Shown here: positions 11,336 to 22,900 of the stretch, in pieces
How positions within the stretch are numbered: position 1 is the first letter of the stretch
Layout: each line of letters opens with the position of its first letter
Assembly: GCA_907163375.1 (NCBI GenBank)
Contig: CAJQUW010004760.1
Location: 124,001-188,000 of the forward strand
Direction of reading: 5' to 3'
DNA length: 64,000 nucleotides
Source of the DNA: Prostheceraeus crozeri
Taxonomy: Eukaryota > Platyhelminthes > Polycladida > Euryleptidae
Notes under the pieces: generated by a model
The model's input: only the letters and a program-made list of their open reading frames with translations
Database searches by the model: none
Told to the model about the DNA's origin: nothing
Made by a program: the position numbers and the translations under genes

Positions 11336-11529
11336 CATTTTACCTGACTGTGTTTCCTGATATCGTTTCATGTGGTGTTACCCTGATGGTTTGTGGACTG
11401 TAGCTAGTTTGTGTTTCCATGAATTTTGTGATGTATATGAACTGTCTCCTTTTTATCTTGTTTGTATGAATCCCCCTACCCCATTCATATGGGAGAAAAG
11501 GGTTGTTGAAATAAAAAATAAATAAATAT

Positions 11530-12439
11530 AGCGCTGATCAAAATCCACGCAGATTCGGCGTTGCTTGCCGTCAACGTTTCCATATGACATTGCATATGAC
11601 ACTTGCATTAGCGTTTTAGAAGTGCGATTCTGGCTATGATTCTCATGGACCATAAAAAATGAAGAATTCTACAGTTTCTAGCTATCAAAGTCCTGAGGCA
11701 GACTAGACCGATGCAAATATATTTTCGACACAATCAACAAAATTGGATAATCCACATATTTCCAATGACTTAGGAATTGTGCAGGCAGGCTTCGTGTTTT
11801 CTTTCTTGCTAATGTCAACATTGCTGGCGACAAACAAATATTCGAAAAGTGTAAGTACCATTGTAATTAGTTATAAACAATTGTAACATAATCAACACAT
11901 GAACCAATCAAAAGCATGGGTTTTGTTGATCAGCTGAGTAGGGCTCCAATTCAAAAACAAAAATATTATCTTTGTAACAATTAGTTGTCGCATTAAAAGT
12001 AAAATAAAACTATATTATTATTTTTGGAGTCATGTCTCCTCAGTTTTTCTATAGTTTTTCATGAAGCACCATTTCTCATCATATCATACACATCGTTATG
12101 CTCATACTTTTGTCCTTAGTTAATGTGTGAAAACATTTGAGGCCAGGAAATATATAAGCCAAAAACCATCATTTAAAACTACATGTTCACTTGGACTTAT
12201 CCTTATTTACTGATTGACAATGATTAGAGCAGCATGCCGACTCACATTTTTCTAAGTCACACAATTTGCGCAGGTGTGAGGAAAGTGGGCAATGAAGAAA
12301 AGGAGGTCTTCTAGCGGTGTTTTATCGAATTATGTCCATTCTGCAACGGATGACAAAATGAACATGGAGTACTGCTTGAGGCACAATGGAAATGATTAAA
12401 GAAAAACCAAAGAAAACAGTTACTGTCAAGATGTATGAA
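11530..12439. other. Non-coding stretch
   Basis: AT-rich, no gene or repeat recognised. Confidence 0.4.
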
Positions 12440-12443
12440 ATTG

Positions 12444-12601
12444 GGGCTGTTCATTAACTAAAATTCTGCCGACAGAAAATTGAACCGATTTAATATTCTG
12501 CCGGCAGAATATTCAGCCAACTTAATGAACGACAGTATAACAGCGAAACTTGCAGAATATTCAGTCGGTTTCGGTATTATACCGTTCGTAATGAACAGCC
12601 C
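12444..12601. mobile_element. 158-bp MITE with GGGCTGTTCATTA ends
   Basis: Perfect 13-bp inverted ends (GGGCTGTTCATTA and TAATGAACAGCCC) are flanked by the 4-bp direct repeat ATTG (12440-12443 and 12602-12605). The interior is itself partly palindromic around TTCTGCCGGCAGAA. No coding capacity. The superfamily is not certain from the ends alone. Confidence 0.75.
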
Positions 12602-12605
12602 ATTG

Positions 12606-15600
12606 TATGTTTGTCTGACGATATCAATGTAGTTGTTTACTAATATAGTTTCAAATTTTCGAATTATACGATTTCATGATCTGCCTTATTAAGACATTCA
12701 CATTCATAAGCGTTCATATGGAGCGTATGATGCGAATTCATCGCATTGAAATGCCTCCATTCGAATGGTTGTGACATGAAATGAACAGATGAGTGTATAT
12801 AATGAGTGTAGGTTTTGCACACTTAATTAATTTAACAAAGAAGGAAATTTATGAGAATATTTTATGAGTTAAGGATTACCATGTGTATTACTCTCCTCCT
12901 CTGGGAGTACATCAGCAATGAGCTCCAGACGTAGTACGAATGAAAACAACTGCTTTTGAAGTCCTCAATCAGGCCCATCAGCAAAATTTCTGAACTCGCA
13001 ATGCTATCCATCTTTTGCTGAGGGGATGACGTTCCTCGCACTGCGTTTTAGTAAATCTTGGAATTTACAGCGTTGCCACCTTGAACTACTACCTTGACTT
13101 TATTCTACATGATTCAACTTTTTGGCTAGCGATGAACATGTAGGTAGGCCTATAGCTGAAAGCAACTTCGATTTGATGTCCAAAACTAGTATTTGTGAGC
13201 TATATCGATTAGGATGTTTTGTTAGGGTTGAAATAGCGTCTGCTCATTTACTTGTGATAATAATGATGACAACTTAGTTTCAAGCTCAAAGCATAATTAG
13301 CGCGGAGCCTCTTATCGATGTGGTTGAGATAAAATGGTCATTCATATCAATGGAGTCAAAAGAAACAGATCGACATGTTCCTAAATTGGCTCATGTGCGT
13401 GGAAGTGAGGTTATGTGACTGTCACGTCGTTTTATATCAGTTCCTATGCTTGAATCCTCGTATGGAGTATCAGAATTATAGAATTTATTATTGTTTAAAG
13501 CGACCATCATAGTGTTGAGATCTTATTTGACACATGAATATTCTTAAGCGTGTGAGATTTATCTTACATATGCGAGGTACTTTGTATACTGAACCTTTTA
13601 TAATAGGATGATGTTTTCCGTCAAAATTGTTGCTACTGAAACAAATTTCCGTTTTATTTCTATAACATGTACTTTTAGCAGTTTTTTTGTTTGATGTACA
13701 GTTTGACCAGTGTATTAAGAATCAAATCTAATAAAAATCGGAAATGTCATTAAAATCGCTCACAACTGTACGATGTACACAAAAGCACGGTCAAGAATAC
13801 TGAATATTCAGAAAAACCTAGACCAGACTAGAAACAAGTTTCCAGCAACAGAAACTTTCCTTTCGTAAGCATTTTCCATTAAACAAATTGTGCCAATCCA
13901 CTAGTAGATAGTTTCCAGAAACAACGAGTATGTTGTCCTCACTGAACAAAGGTTACGGATACAATTTCCTAGTATATCATAGGCTTGAGTTTAGACCTTC
14001 ATTTATACTACCGTGCATCGATACACTGCCTGCGCGGATGGAGTCTCGAGGCCCGGTGGCAGCGCTGAATTTACTGCGAATTGCTTTAGAGATTCTATGT
14101 CTGACTGATTTTTCGTTGCGCACTGCACCTCGCTGGTACTGAAGGAATTGCTTCCCGTGTCGGACTTCAACAATGTCATGATTTCTCGTCGCATTGTAGT
14201 TGCATTCACCTGATTCGCTTGAATAATGATTTTCCTTCCTTTGTCTACATGGCGCACTCATGTTTCATCGTATAGGCCTTCTTTCCAAGTCAGTGACTTG
14301 TCCTCAACGATGTTCCTCGTTGATACTACCTTATCGCGATATTCCTTAGTCATATCATCTACAGCTTGTGTATATTTCTATTTGTGTACAGTTTCTGTAC
14401 ATTTTAGGGTGCTGTATGATTTTCATTTTTTTGGTTTCTATTTTAAATCAAGTGATTAATGTATGGCTGGCTGCCAAATATTCCGATTTTTTGCTGTTAT
14501 GATCGACAAATTTACTGAACAAGTGATTCACTCATTAGAGTGCCATAAGACGGGGTGACTTTGGACAGTTTTGAAGTTTAACTCGAATTTTTGATTACTT
14601 AGAAGTAGAAAGATTGCCAACAGTTCATATCAAAAGTTGCATCTGCATTAGCACAACATGCTTACCAAAGATCACTTCTATGTAACATTTTGTACGGTAT
14701 TTTTTCAAAAAAAACTGTGTCCAAAGTCTCCCCGTGATGAGTTGACTTTGGACACACGATAAAATACAAATAGATTCCTATGAAAATATCGACGTGAAAC
14801 ACTTCTACTTTACTGTGTACTACGAATATGAGTTTTAAGTGTTTAATAACACATAGTATCTTGCTTTCTCTTGATCTCGACGTGCTAAACGTTGTCATTG
14901 AAAAAAAATAGACAGCATTACTGAGCGAATTTCAATGACTTAGTTCGAAGAATTTTAACCATTCCGGGAGCTGAAGTTTTGCACCCTGTGTCGGCCTATA
15001 GCCTATCGGCCTAAATGTAGGCCTCAATTACTATATTTTGTGTATCTAACCCGACTCAGATTTTAATCGAAGAGTATGCATGTCGACTTTAATAAAACTT
15101 GTATAAATAAAATGCAAAGTAAATTCATCAAACACTTTCACACGGATGTATTGACAACTGCAGTTGACACTGGTCCCATTACTTTCTCAACAAAAATGGT
15201 GCTCCATTAGTTTGGCCCATCTGTTTCAGATTAATATTATTCAATTCCGCATAAACAAGGCCTATATGTGAGCATTTGTTGGTGAGTGTGGCACAGTAAA
15301 AGAAACATACATTTGACTAGGTTCAACAAGTAACAACGATGGAAATTGCAAAGGTAAATTCAAAGCTCTACTTGGATGCAAGGCTTGATTTTGTCCAAAG
15401 TTACGGTACTTGCATGTTTCCTATAGCAGCAAGAAAATATCGACTTGTGGAAAACAAAGTGGAACACTCAGAATGAGGTTATCAGGACACTTATGTTGAA
15501 AGTCACAATTTATGATTTTTCATCATCTGCATCCCAAAATTAGTTGGCAGCCCTGATTATGACTTGAGTGTTATTATTACTTCCGTCATTGTACGGTCAA

Positions 15601-16754
15601 GTAAAAACGTCGATGAAATAGAAGAATTACCTCTTTTTCTAACTACCCGGATGTATTTTTTCTTTTTTCCAAAGCACCCAGAAGTCCCTGTAAGATATCA
15701 TCCGCTCGTTTCAGTTATTATTCGTCCATCGAATGCAATGGTGACTTATATTAGTGATCATGAGGAACTAAGGGTTGAAAGAAGTTTGAAAAAGTGCTCC
15801 TCAACTGTTAGTCAGATCCCAAATATAGATTTGTGATCCAGAGAACGAGGTGGTCATTTGTTTTCCACGATATCAAGCCATATTTTTTTCTATCTTGTGT
15901 GCCATGAAGGATTCTGTCTATCAGGACACTATGCCAGGGTTGCCATTGCCACTTGGTCCGTATTTGCAGACTAATCTGTATTTTTCACTGAGGTCTGCAT
16001 TTTTGATCAACATTTATTTTCAGTTAGCATGAAAATGTAGAATGTATAAATTACGGAGCCAAATTATTCATGGTTTTTTTAACAATTCAGCTTTAATATA
16101 TCCACAGAATGGAGTTAAATAGTATCTTTACATAGCGTGCTCTGGATAAGAGGATGAATAGTCAGTAGACATTTCCATTATATGTAAAACTCCTCCTGAT
16201 TGGCGGGAGAAAATATTGCGTGGATTTCATGCGAGTCCATTCCTTAATGCATGCCTTCTGTCCATAGCGTCCGTCGTCCATGTTCCAAGCGAAAGGCGAT
16301 CAAAGAGGCTGCGGTCAATCATTTGGTCATTGTTGGAGGGACCTAATAGAAACAGTCAAAATGCGACGTAAAATACTAGCTGCTTCATTACACATGGCTT
16401 GATGCTCTTAAGCAATGCATAGCCAAAGCGACGTATTTTGTCATCACACTTTGTGGCCATTGGGGTTTCCGTGACACAGTAGTTAAGTGTTGGCCTATCG
16501 ATGTCGGTCCAATGTTTGAACCCTGAAATCAGCATTGGAAGGTGGCAGAAAGGGCATCCGGGCTGATGGATCAAAACGCTACAGATAAATGTCTGACTAT
16601 GTCAGCACCGTCAATGCCTCCATTATGGGGGGAGTATTGACGTTGAACCTTCAATTTGCACGATTTTTTCAATATTTAGCTTTTGCCAATAGGTAGAAAT
16701 GTCAAAACTTGTAGTAGCGGGATATGTCATTCACTTCAACAGATCTTGTTTCAG
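12606..16754. other. Non-coding stretch upstream of PIH1D2
   Basis: No supported gene in about 4.1 kb. The frames at 13930-14261 overlap on opposite strands and match no family, and the frame at 15564-15836 is low complexity. One short inverted repeat is present (14550-14735). Promoter and any untranslated first exon of PIH1D2 should lie here but cannot be placed by eye. Confidence 0.4.
14550..14735. repeat. Short inverted repeat, possible MITE
   Basis: ACGGGGTGACTTTGGACAG at the left is matched by the inverted TGTCCAAAGTCTCCCCGT at the right, about 150 bases apart, with one mismatch in the shared core. GACTTTGGACA occurs again just outside (14744) and a related TTGTCCAAAGT lies near 15393. 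No clear target duplication, so the limits are uncertain. Confidence 0.4.
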
Positions 16755-16761
16755 GTTTGCA

Positions 16762-16929
16762 ATGGATGGTGATCACTTGAGAGAAGCTTCGAAGATCTGG
16801 GCGATGTTGGATGAAATGGCCGAAAATGATCCTCAGAAATACCGGAAATTTATTGATAAGCAGTTGAGCGAAGGTCGTCGTGCTACAAGTCCTCCAGAAC
16901 CTCATTGTGTTATACAGTCCAATTATGAG
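16762..16929 (+). CDS. PIH1D2: PIH1D2 coding exon 1
   Basis: 56 codons. The acceptor TTTCAG at 16749-16754 opens the exon and the donor GAG|GTACGT closes it. Encodes the N-terminal helical segment (WAMLDEMAENDPQKYRKFI), aligned with the WNLLDDLAQSDPEGY segment of human PIH1D2, and the PEPHC lead-in to the PIH1 domain. Frame is open upstream of the acceptor, but that part belongs to the intron. Confidence 0.9.
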
Positions 16930-19900
16930 GTACGTAATTCATACCAAAAATCCTCATTCTGTGGGATTTTGTTGACGTGAAATGACATAGGCCATCACCC
17001 GACTTTCAAGGGTTTTTACTCTCAAGAAACGTGTGTACTGTATATTGTCTTAATGAAGTATAATACAATCACTACACTTTCAGAAGTTTGTCGGATTTAA
17101 AGACAACATGAAGATTTGAACCAGATGCGGCTTGTCTTGAATGATGTACAATGTACATGCGTATCAGTGAGCCAATGTATTTTCAAAATTGATTTGATCT
17201 ACAAGCAATGTAGATAATGTTGCCATCCGTATAATCCAGCTAATGTAACCATTCATGTGTAGGGCTACTTTAAATTTTGCCATAATTTTAGTGATCTTAT
17301 TATTTGTGATAATGACAGTATTTGTCTGTGCTACCCGGACTGTTTTTATTAGCTTAGGTCCTACTCGTACACGCATCATCGATATCTAAATGCGTGCTGC
17401 ATATTACCGGTCTTGATTACTTCGCCACATATAATTCAAGAGATCATAAATTTCCACGATTCACAAATTAGTTTCGATTATATATTTCATTATGATTGCT
17501 CCTGCAATCTACAGATCTAATGTTTTGACTATTTTGACTAGCGTGTATTGTTGTACATTGGAATTATTGCACTGATCTCCAAATGATTATAACAAAAAAA
17601 TAAATGAATTTAAATGAAATATTTTTGACGACTGAATTCATGTACATTGCCATCTACAGGCCGCATGGGATAGTTCTGAAAAGATTTTATGCACATGAAA
17701 TGCTTGTGTCACATTTCCTAAATTGAAAAAATGTGGCTGTGGAAGGTGGCGCAAAGATGCTAATGAAATGTAAAAGGAAATAAATTGAAATTGGCCTACT
17801 GTTACTATTACCACAACAATTTACATCTCCATAAACTTGACCACAACTTCTTCGTTTTCAGAACTCATTGGAGTGCTTGTTTATAAATGTCTGTTCCTGG
17901 TTAAGAATTCCCGAACCTAAATCTGACGAGGCTCCAATCAACATAGTTAGTGGGGATGTATACAATGTTGAGGACAGTTACGGTTCTGCACAAGCCATCG
18001 CTATTTGCTGCTCACCTGGAATCATAAAGCGATATGGTCAGTCCTCAAAAAAGAAGGATGAAAAAGAAGGATTCATTAATCTCATTTTGCAATTTCTACG
18101 AGAGATGAAGAAATTGAATATTTCTGATACCTACACTGTTCTGAGCTGTCTTGACCTAAAAGGCTCACCAGATGAATTATATTTGAGTCTGAAGTTTGAT
18201 CCAATGGGGACAAATAAGGAAATTGATGATATTGCAAAGAAAGTTATTCCCGATAGCGGCATGAACTCTGCAGGACTGCTTGATAAAGTGAACGATTTCA
18301 TCCAAAAGAAAGAGACTGATGGCAAGGATGCGGAAACATTTGCAAGCGACAATATTGCGAAGACAATGAAAGCGCCTACTATAATTCAGCCTCCTCCGGT
18401 GAAAGAAAATAAGGTAATTGCATTGTCTACTGTTTATTTGGTCTAAAATCATATTTTTTACTTTTTTTAGAATAGATTTTTCAAGCAATCTTATATATAT
18501 GCAAGATTTGCCTATGTAAATTAATAAATGTTGACTTAGATTACATATCACCAGCTTTCATAGCTGAGTTTGTCAGGTCTATAGATGGATTTGACAGTCA
18601 ATGCACATTCATGCAAAAATATTCATTATATCACCTTAGTCACGTAATAAACAAGTGCCGCGTGTTGTAAGTTACCATTTATGTACTGAAAGAATCACGT
18701 CTCTGCTCAGGGAAATTATTTTAGAAAAATGTCTGTCGCTGAAAAAGTGGAAGCGACATGTATATTTTTTGCGAAATTTTATTGAATGAATCGGCCTTAA
18801 CATCCAGATACTGTTTTTTCAGTGCATAATTACGATGATCCTCTCGTAGCCTACTAGGCTATCAATTATGTATGTTTCTAAATAACATGAAGTTTCAGAT
18901 ATCTAATAGATAGCTGGATTGCTGAAGGGCTTTAAAACTGTGAATCACAACTGCTGTTGCAAATGCTGCTGTTTCAAAGACTCATTTAACTGAACGGACT
19001 TATTTTAAAATTAACTTTTATATTTGACAGAGGTGGCATCCATTGCAAATCGAAGACATCTGCGTTCCAATGATACTAGAATACAGACTCCTCGCTATCG
19101 GCGGCCTACTTTCGGAGGGTTCTCTTTTCCGAAAGCTGCGTCTCGCATTTGGAATTCTCTACCTGTGAACATTCGCACATCATTCTCGTTATTAGCTTTC
19201 AAATGGCTCATCAATGAATTCTTACTAGAAGAGTCTTAAGAAGTTTTTTTAAAATTGATGTGTGCAGCGGCCTCGAATTTACGTGTGACGGAACTCACTT
19301 ATGCAACTAACTCATAATACAAATACGAACACAAATTGTCAGTGATTTATGTTAATCACCATTTAATTACAGCATTCCCAAACCTGCAATTTCCGATGGA
19401 GTACAAAATCAAACCATAGCTGCCGTTTAAGGAACTTGATAATATTCGAATGCATGCATGTGTATAAGAATACAAGCACTCCACAAGATATTTTATAAAA
19501 CATGTGTGCAATTTCTTATTTGCTGCTCATTAAATGACACCATACTCATTGTTTCACCTCCATGGGTACAGAAAAAAATTAAATAGCAGCATCGTTTACC
19601 GTTCAATTGATCAGTGCCACAGAAGTGACACGTTCATGCCATATCTACATTGATCAAGCAATAACAAGGTCGATAAGATGACAACCAAACCTTACTTGAG
19701 GAACCTTGTCAGTCATTTTCATAAACTTACCACCTTAGCAAGTCAGTTATTCTGACATACTTTCGATCTCTGACGGCGAGATTCTCATGTTTTGTCAGTA
19801 CCTAATTTCTCATAATACATGCATTTATAATTTAGTGATAGTCATGCCGCCACAGCGAGGTTCTTCAGTGAGCGAGACCGAAAATTAGACTTTCGTAGGA

Positions 19901-22900
19901 TGATGTGCACCATATGGCTACTACGAATTTGCGTGTCTGTCGAATTCTGCCTAGTTCTTATTCTTGTTATACTCGATCAAAGGAAACACGTGTAAATTCA
20001 ATGGGTGGCAGATTGAGATTCTTTGTAAAAATGAGATTTTCTATATTTTCACAGTTTAAGTGAAAATACTAAATCTAGAGCCATAATTTTTGGCATGAAA
20101 TGTCTTCAGCTTGTTTCCTATATTGTGCATGTGTTGTTATCATGTTAACAGCAACTTCGGATTGGTGAAGTATGCGTACATGTGGCTAAATGGGCTAAAA
20201 TTTAATCAAAGTGTTTTATTTTTCGATATTAAGATGCTTGTAATGTAGACAAAGGTGCATGAGCATGACAGGATGTGATGTGAAAACATTGCATACTAAA
20301 AATTGTGAATTGATGCTTAGTAGTTTTCAGTTAATCAGAGAATCTCAGAAAATATCATTTTTAGCGAAAACTTCAGTCTACTTCTCATTGGATATACATG
20401 TGTTTTTCTTTGATCCTGTCTGACAAAAAGATGAACTGGTAGAATTCGGCAGACATGCGGATTCGCAGTAGGCATGGGAGGCATAGCACTCGGTGAATTT
20501 TTAATTTTCGTCCTCTTTCCCTGCAAAAAACTTGTGCTGGCGGCCAGACTGTTATTTATTGTTGAGAGAGGACCATGGAAGACTTTTATGATAAATGGCA
20601 AAATCAAAGAATTAGATATTTTGTTTCTGCTTCGGTTTGCTAGAAGTGTGATTAATACGAAATCGACGGCACATCGAGGAACTTAGTAAGTGGGCAAAAA
20701 GAAATTCCTAATACCTTACAGAGATAGGAAAAAAGTCGTGCGTCGCTTGCGGATTAATGTGAGTTCCAGCAAAGTGCTTCGATTGCCAAAATTCCTTCAG
20801 ATTCGAAGAATTCAGATCATTGCGCACAAGTTTTCTCAATAATGTTGGCCCTTCCGATCATTATTAAAAAAAGTAGCAGGCGTAGGAAAATTAGTTCACT
20901 TGATGATTTCACATCCTCTCCTCGTCATTTCTCACTGTATAGTGCATACATTGAATCGAAGCCAGGCATCGATGTGTGTTTTGGTGTGTGCGAAGTGATA
21001 TCACAACACGCACGTATTTGTCACCGGCTCTGGTCTCCTCTGCTCACAGCTTATTGTTTGCCATTTCCAATAGCAAGCGATACACGAATTCTCCATTCGA
21101 GAAGGAGCAAGTTGTCAAATTCTGTGATGTGCCATTACGATATTAAGGTTGCATACAACCTTAATGCAACCTGCGCAACCAATTGCGCGCGCAGATGAAT
21201 CTAATTCTGTGGGCAAAATACTTTATGTATAACTTCGTGCATATTCATGTCATGGATATGCATGCCTACAAACATGAACAACATTAACTCTTAAATGCTT
21301 CATAAAATAATCTAAACTACTTGTTGAGTAAGTCTCAGAAAGACAGTCGTCAATTAACCCGTTGGCGCAATTGGAGCGATCACAGACAGAATTTTCTAAT
21401 TGTTTATGAAGATTTAACGAAGCTGATGCGATTCAACAAGAATGAATACCTGGTCAAAGATTATCATGCATTTTAGGGGTGCAGTTTTGAAAAGTTAGCA
21501 AATTTATAGATCAGTGATTCGCGGCAGCAAGTAGAGATGAGGTTGAAAACTTAGAGTTGCTAACTGTTCGCGATGCATGCTCGATGTTTAGATATGTCCT
21601 CTATAAGACAGCATGACTGTGAGGAGATGAAAAAGTGGAAATAAGCGAACCTTCCTGAAACGCTATGACTCAAAGGCATGAGAATAATTTGGCGGGGAAT
21701 GTGCGGCTACATATTCGAACGCGTAGACCCAGCAAATATTACCACGATCTCCGGGAAATGTTGTTCAACTATCACGGCTGTGGCCTTGTGGTAGAGCGTT
21801 CGCTCTACATCCGGGAGACCTTGGGTCAAACCTAAGACTTTTGAAATAGGTACACTCTTTATTCTTGCTAAACACTCAGCGGCATAAAAAGAATGAGAGG
21901 GGGATAAATAACATTTCGACCATATGGAAGAAAGGCTCCGTGCATAGCGTACTTCCGAGTATCAACAACGTTGATTAATCTATTTAATCATTTTTATTTA
22001 TTTTATAAGATATGGTCAAGTCAAAGAGACTATAATAGCTGCCGAACACACCGCTTAGAGGTAAGAAAGTCGTAGATGTAGAAAGTCGGCCGAAGTCGTT
22101 GGATAGGACGTACCCCGAAAGATACAGATCAATAGTGTGACAAGACAACCATCAGATATATAACAAATAGTAGTGAATGGGTCTTTACACCACAACAGAA
22201 ATACAGTAGTGTTCGGATTTACTAACATCGGATTAAGTAACAATTATTAATTGTTAATAATAATTAAGTGCCAAATATCCGACCCAGTAAACAGAAGTCG
22301 CTTGCTTTGCGTATCTTCTCCAGACGCGGGTGCATGGTTGAATTCAATCCCAATTTCATGTTTGGGCCTCAAACTCAACAACGAGAATCTGCGAATTGCC
22401 ATCGCTCTACGACTAGGAGCTCCTCTGTGTTTTCCTGACAAATGCAGATGTGGTGCCGACGTCGATCTTTACGGCAATCACGGTTTGAGTTGTAAACTGA
22501 ACAGTGGACGAATTATTCGACACAGTGAAGCAAATGACATTATCAGACGATCATTTGCCACCGCCGGGATACCTGCTGTCCTTGAACCTCACGGCCTTAG
22601 TCGTGATGACGGCAAAAGACCGGATGGCGTGACTCTGATACCTTGGAAGTCCGGTAGAGCTTTAATGTGGGATTTCACATGCGTGGATACACTCGCCACT
22701 AGCAACATCCCAAATTCAAGACAAGGTGGAGGAATTCTGGCATCGAAAGCAGAAGATAAGAAGCGACGGAAGTATGAGAGTCTAGCTCATGATTTTTGCT
22801 TTTGTCCTTTTGCGATGGAGACTCTCGGAGCATGGGGAACTGACGCTCGAGCCCTCGTGAGGATGCTCGGAAGAAGAATAAGTGAAGTCACCGGAGAGAC

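Larger units (their letters stand above)
8812..11529 (+). mobile_element. RTE-type LINE (LINE B), 5'-truncated and broken
   Basis: A second LINE begins directly after the (TGAG)n tail of LINE A, starting inside the endonuclease at SVYAPQ. It continues through GDFNAHIG, the SQHK-like TTQHKP, a charged linker, RT with YADD, and a C-terminal domain ending in RRRGRPRICW. A 3' untranslated stretch and an AAATAAATAAATA tail end near 11529. The coding sequence is spread over several frames (breaks near 9030, 9800, 10705 and 11200). It differs clearly from LINE A and lacks the zinc finger, so it is a separate family. Its use of purine-rich codons also differs from LINE A. Confidence 0.8.

Noticed and set aside
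13930-14261. Overlapping frames on both strands
   Set aside because: Three frames compete for the same DNA and none resembles a known protein.
16699-16761. Extended N terminus for PIH1D2
   Set aside because: The upstream open frame crosses a good splice acceptor (TTTCAG) and adds residues not seen in the family; the ATG at 16762 starts the conserved part.
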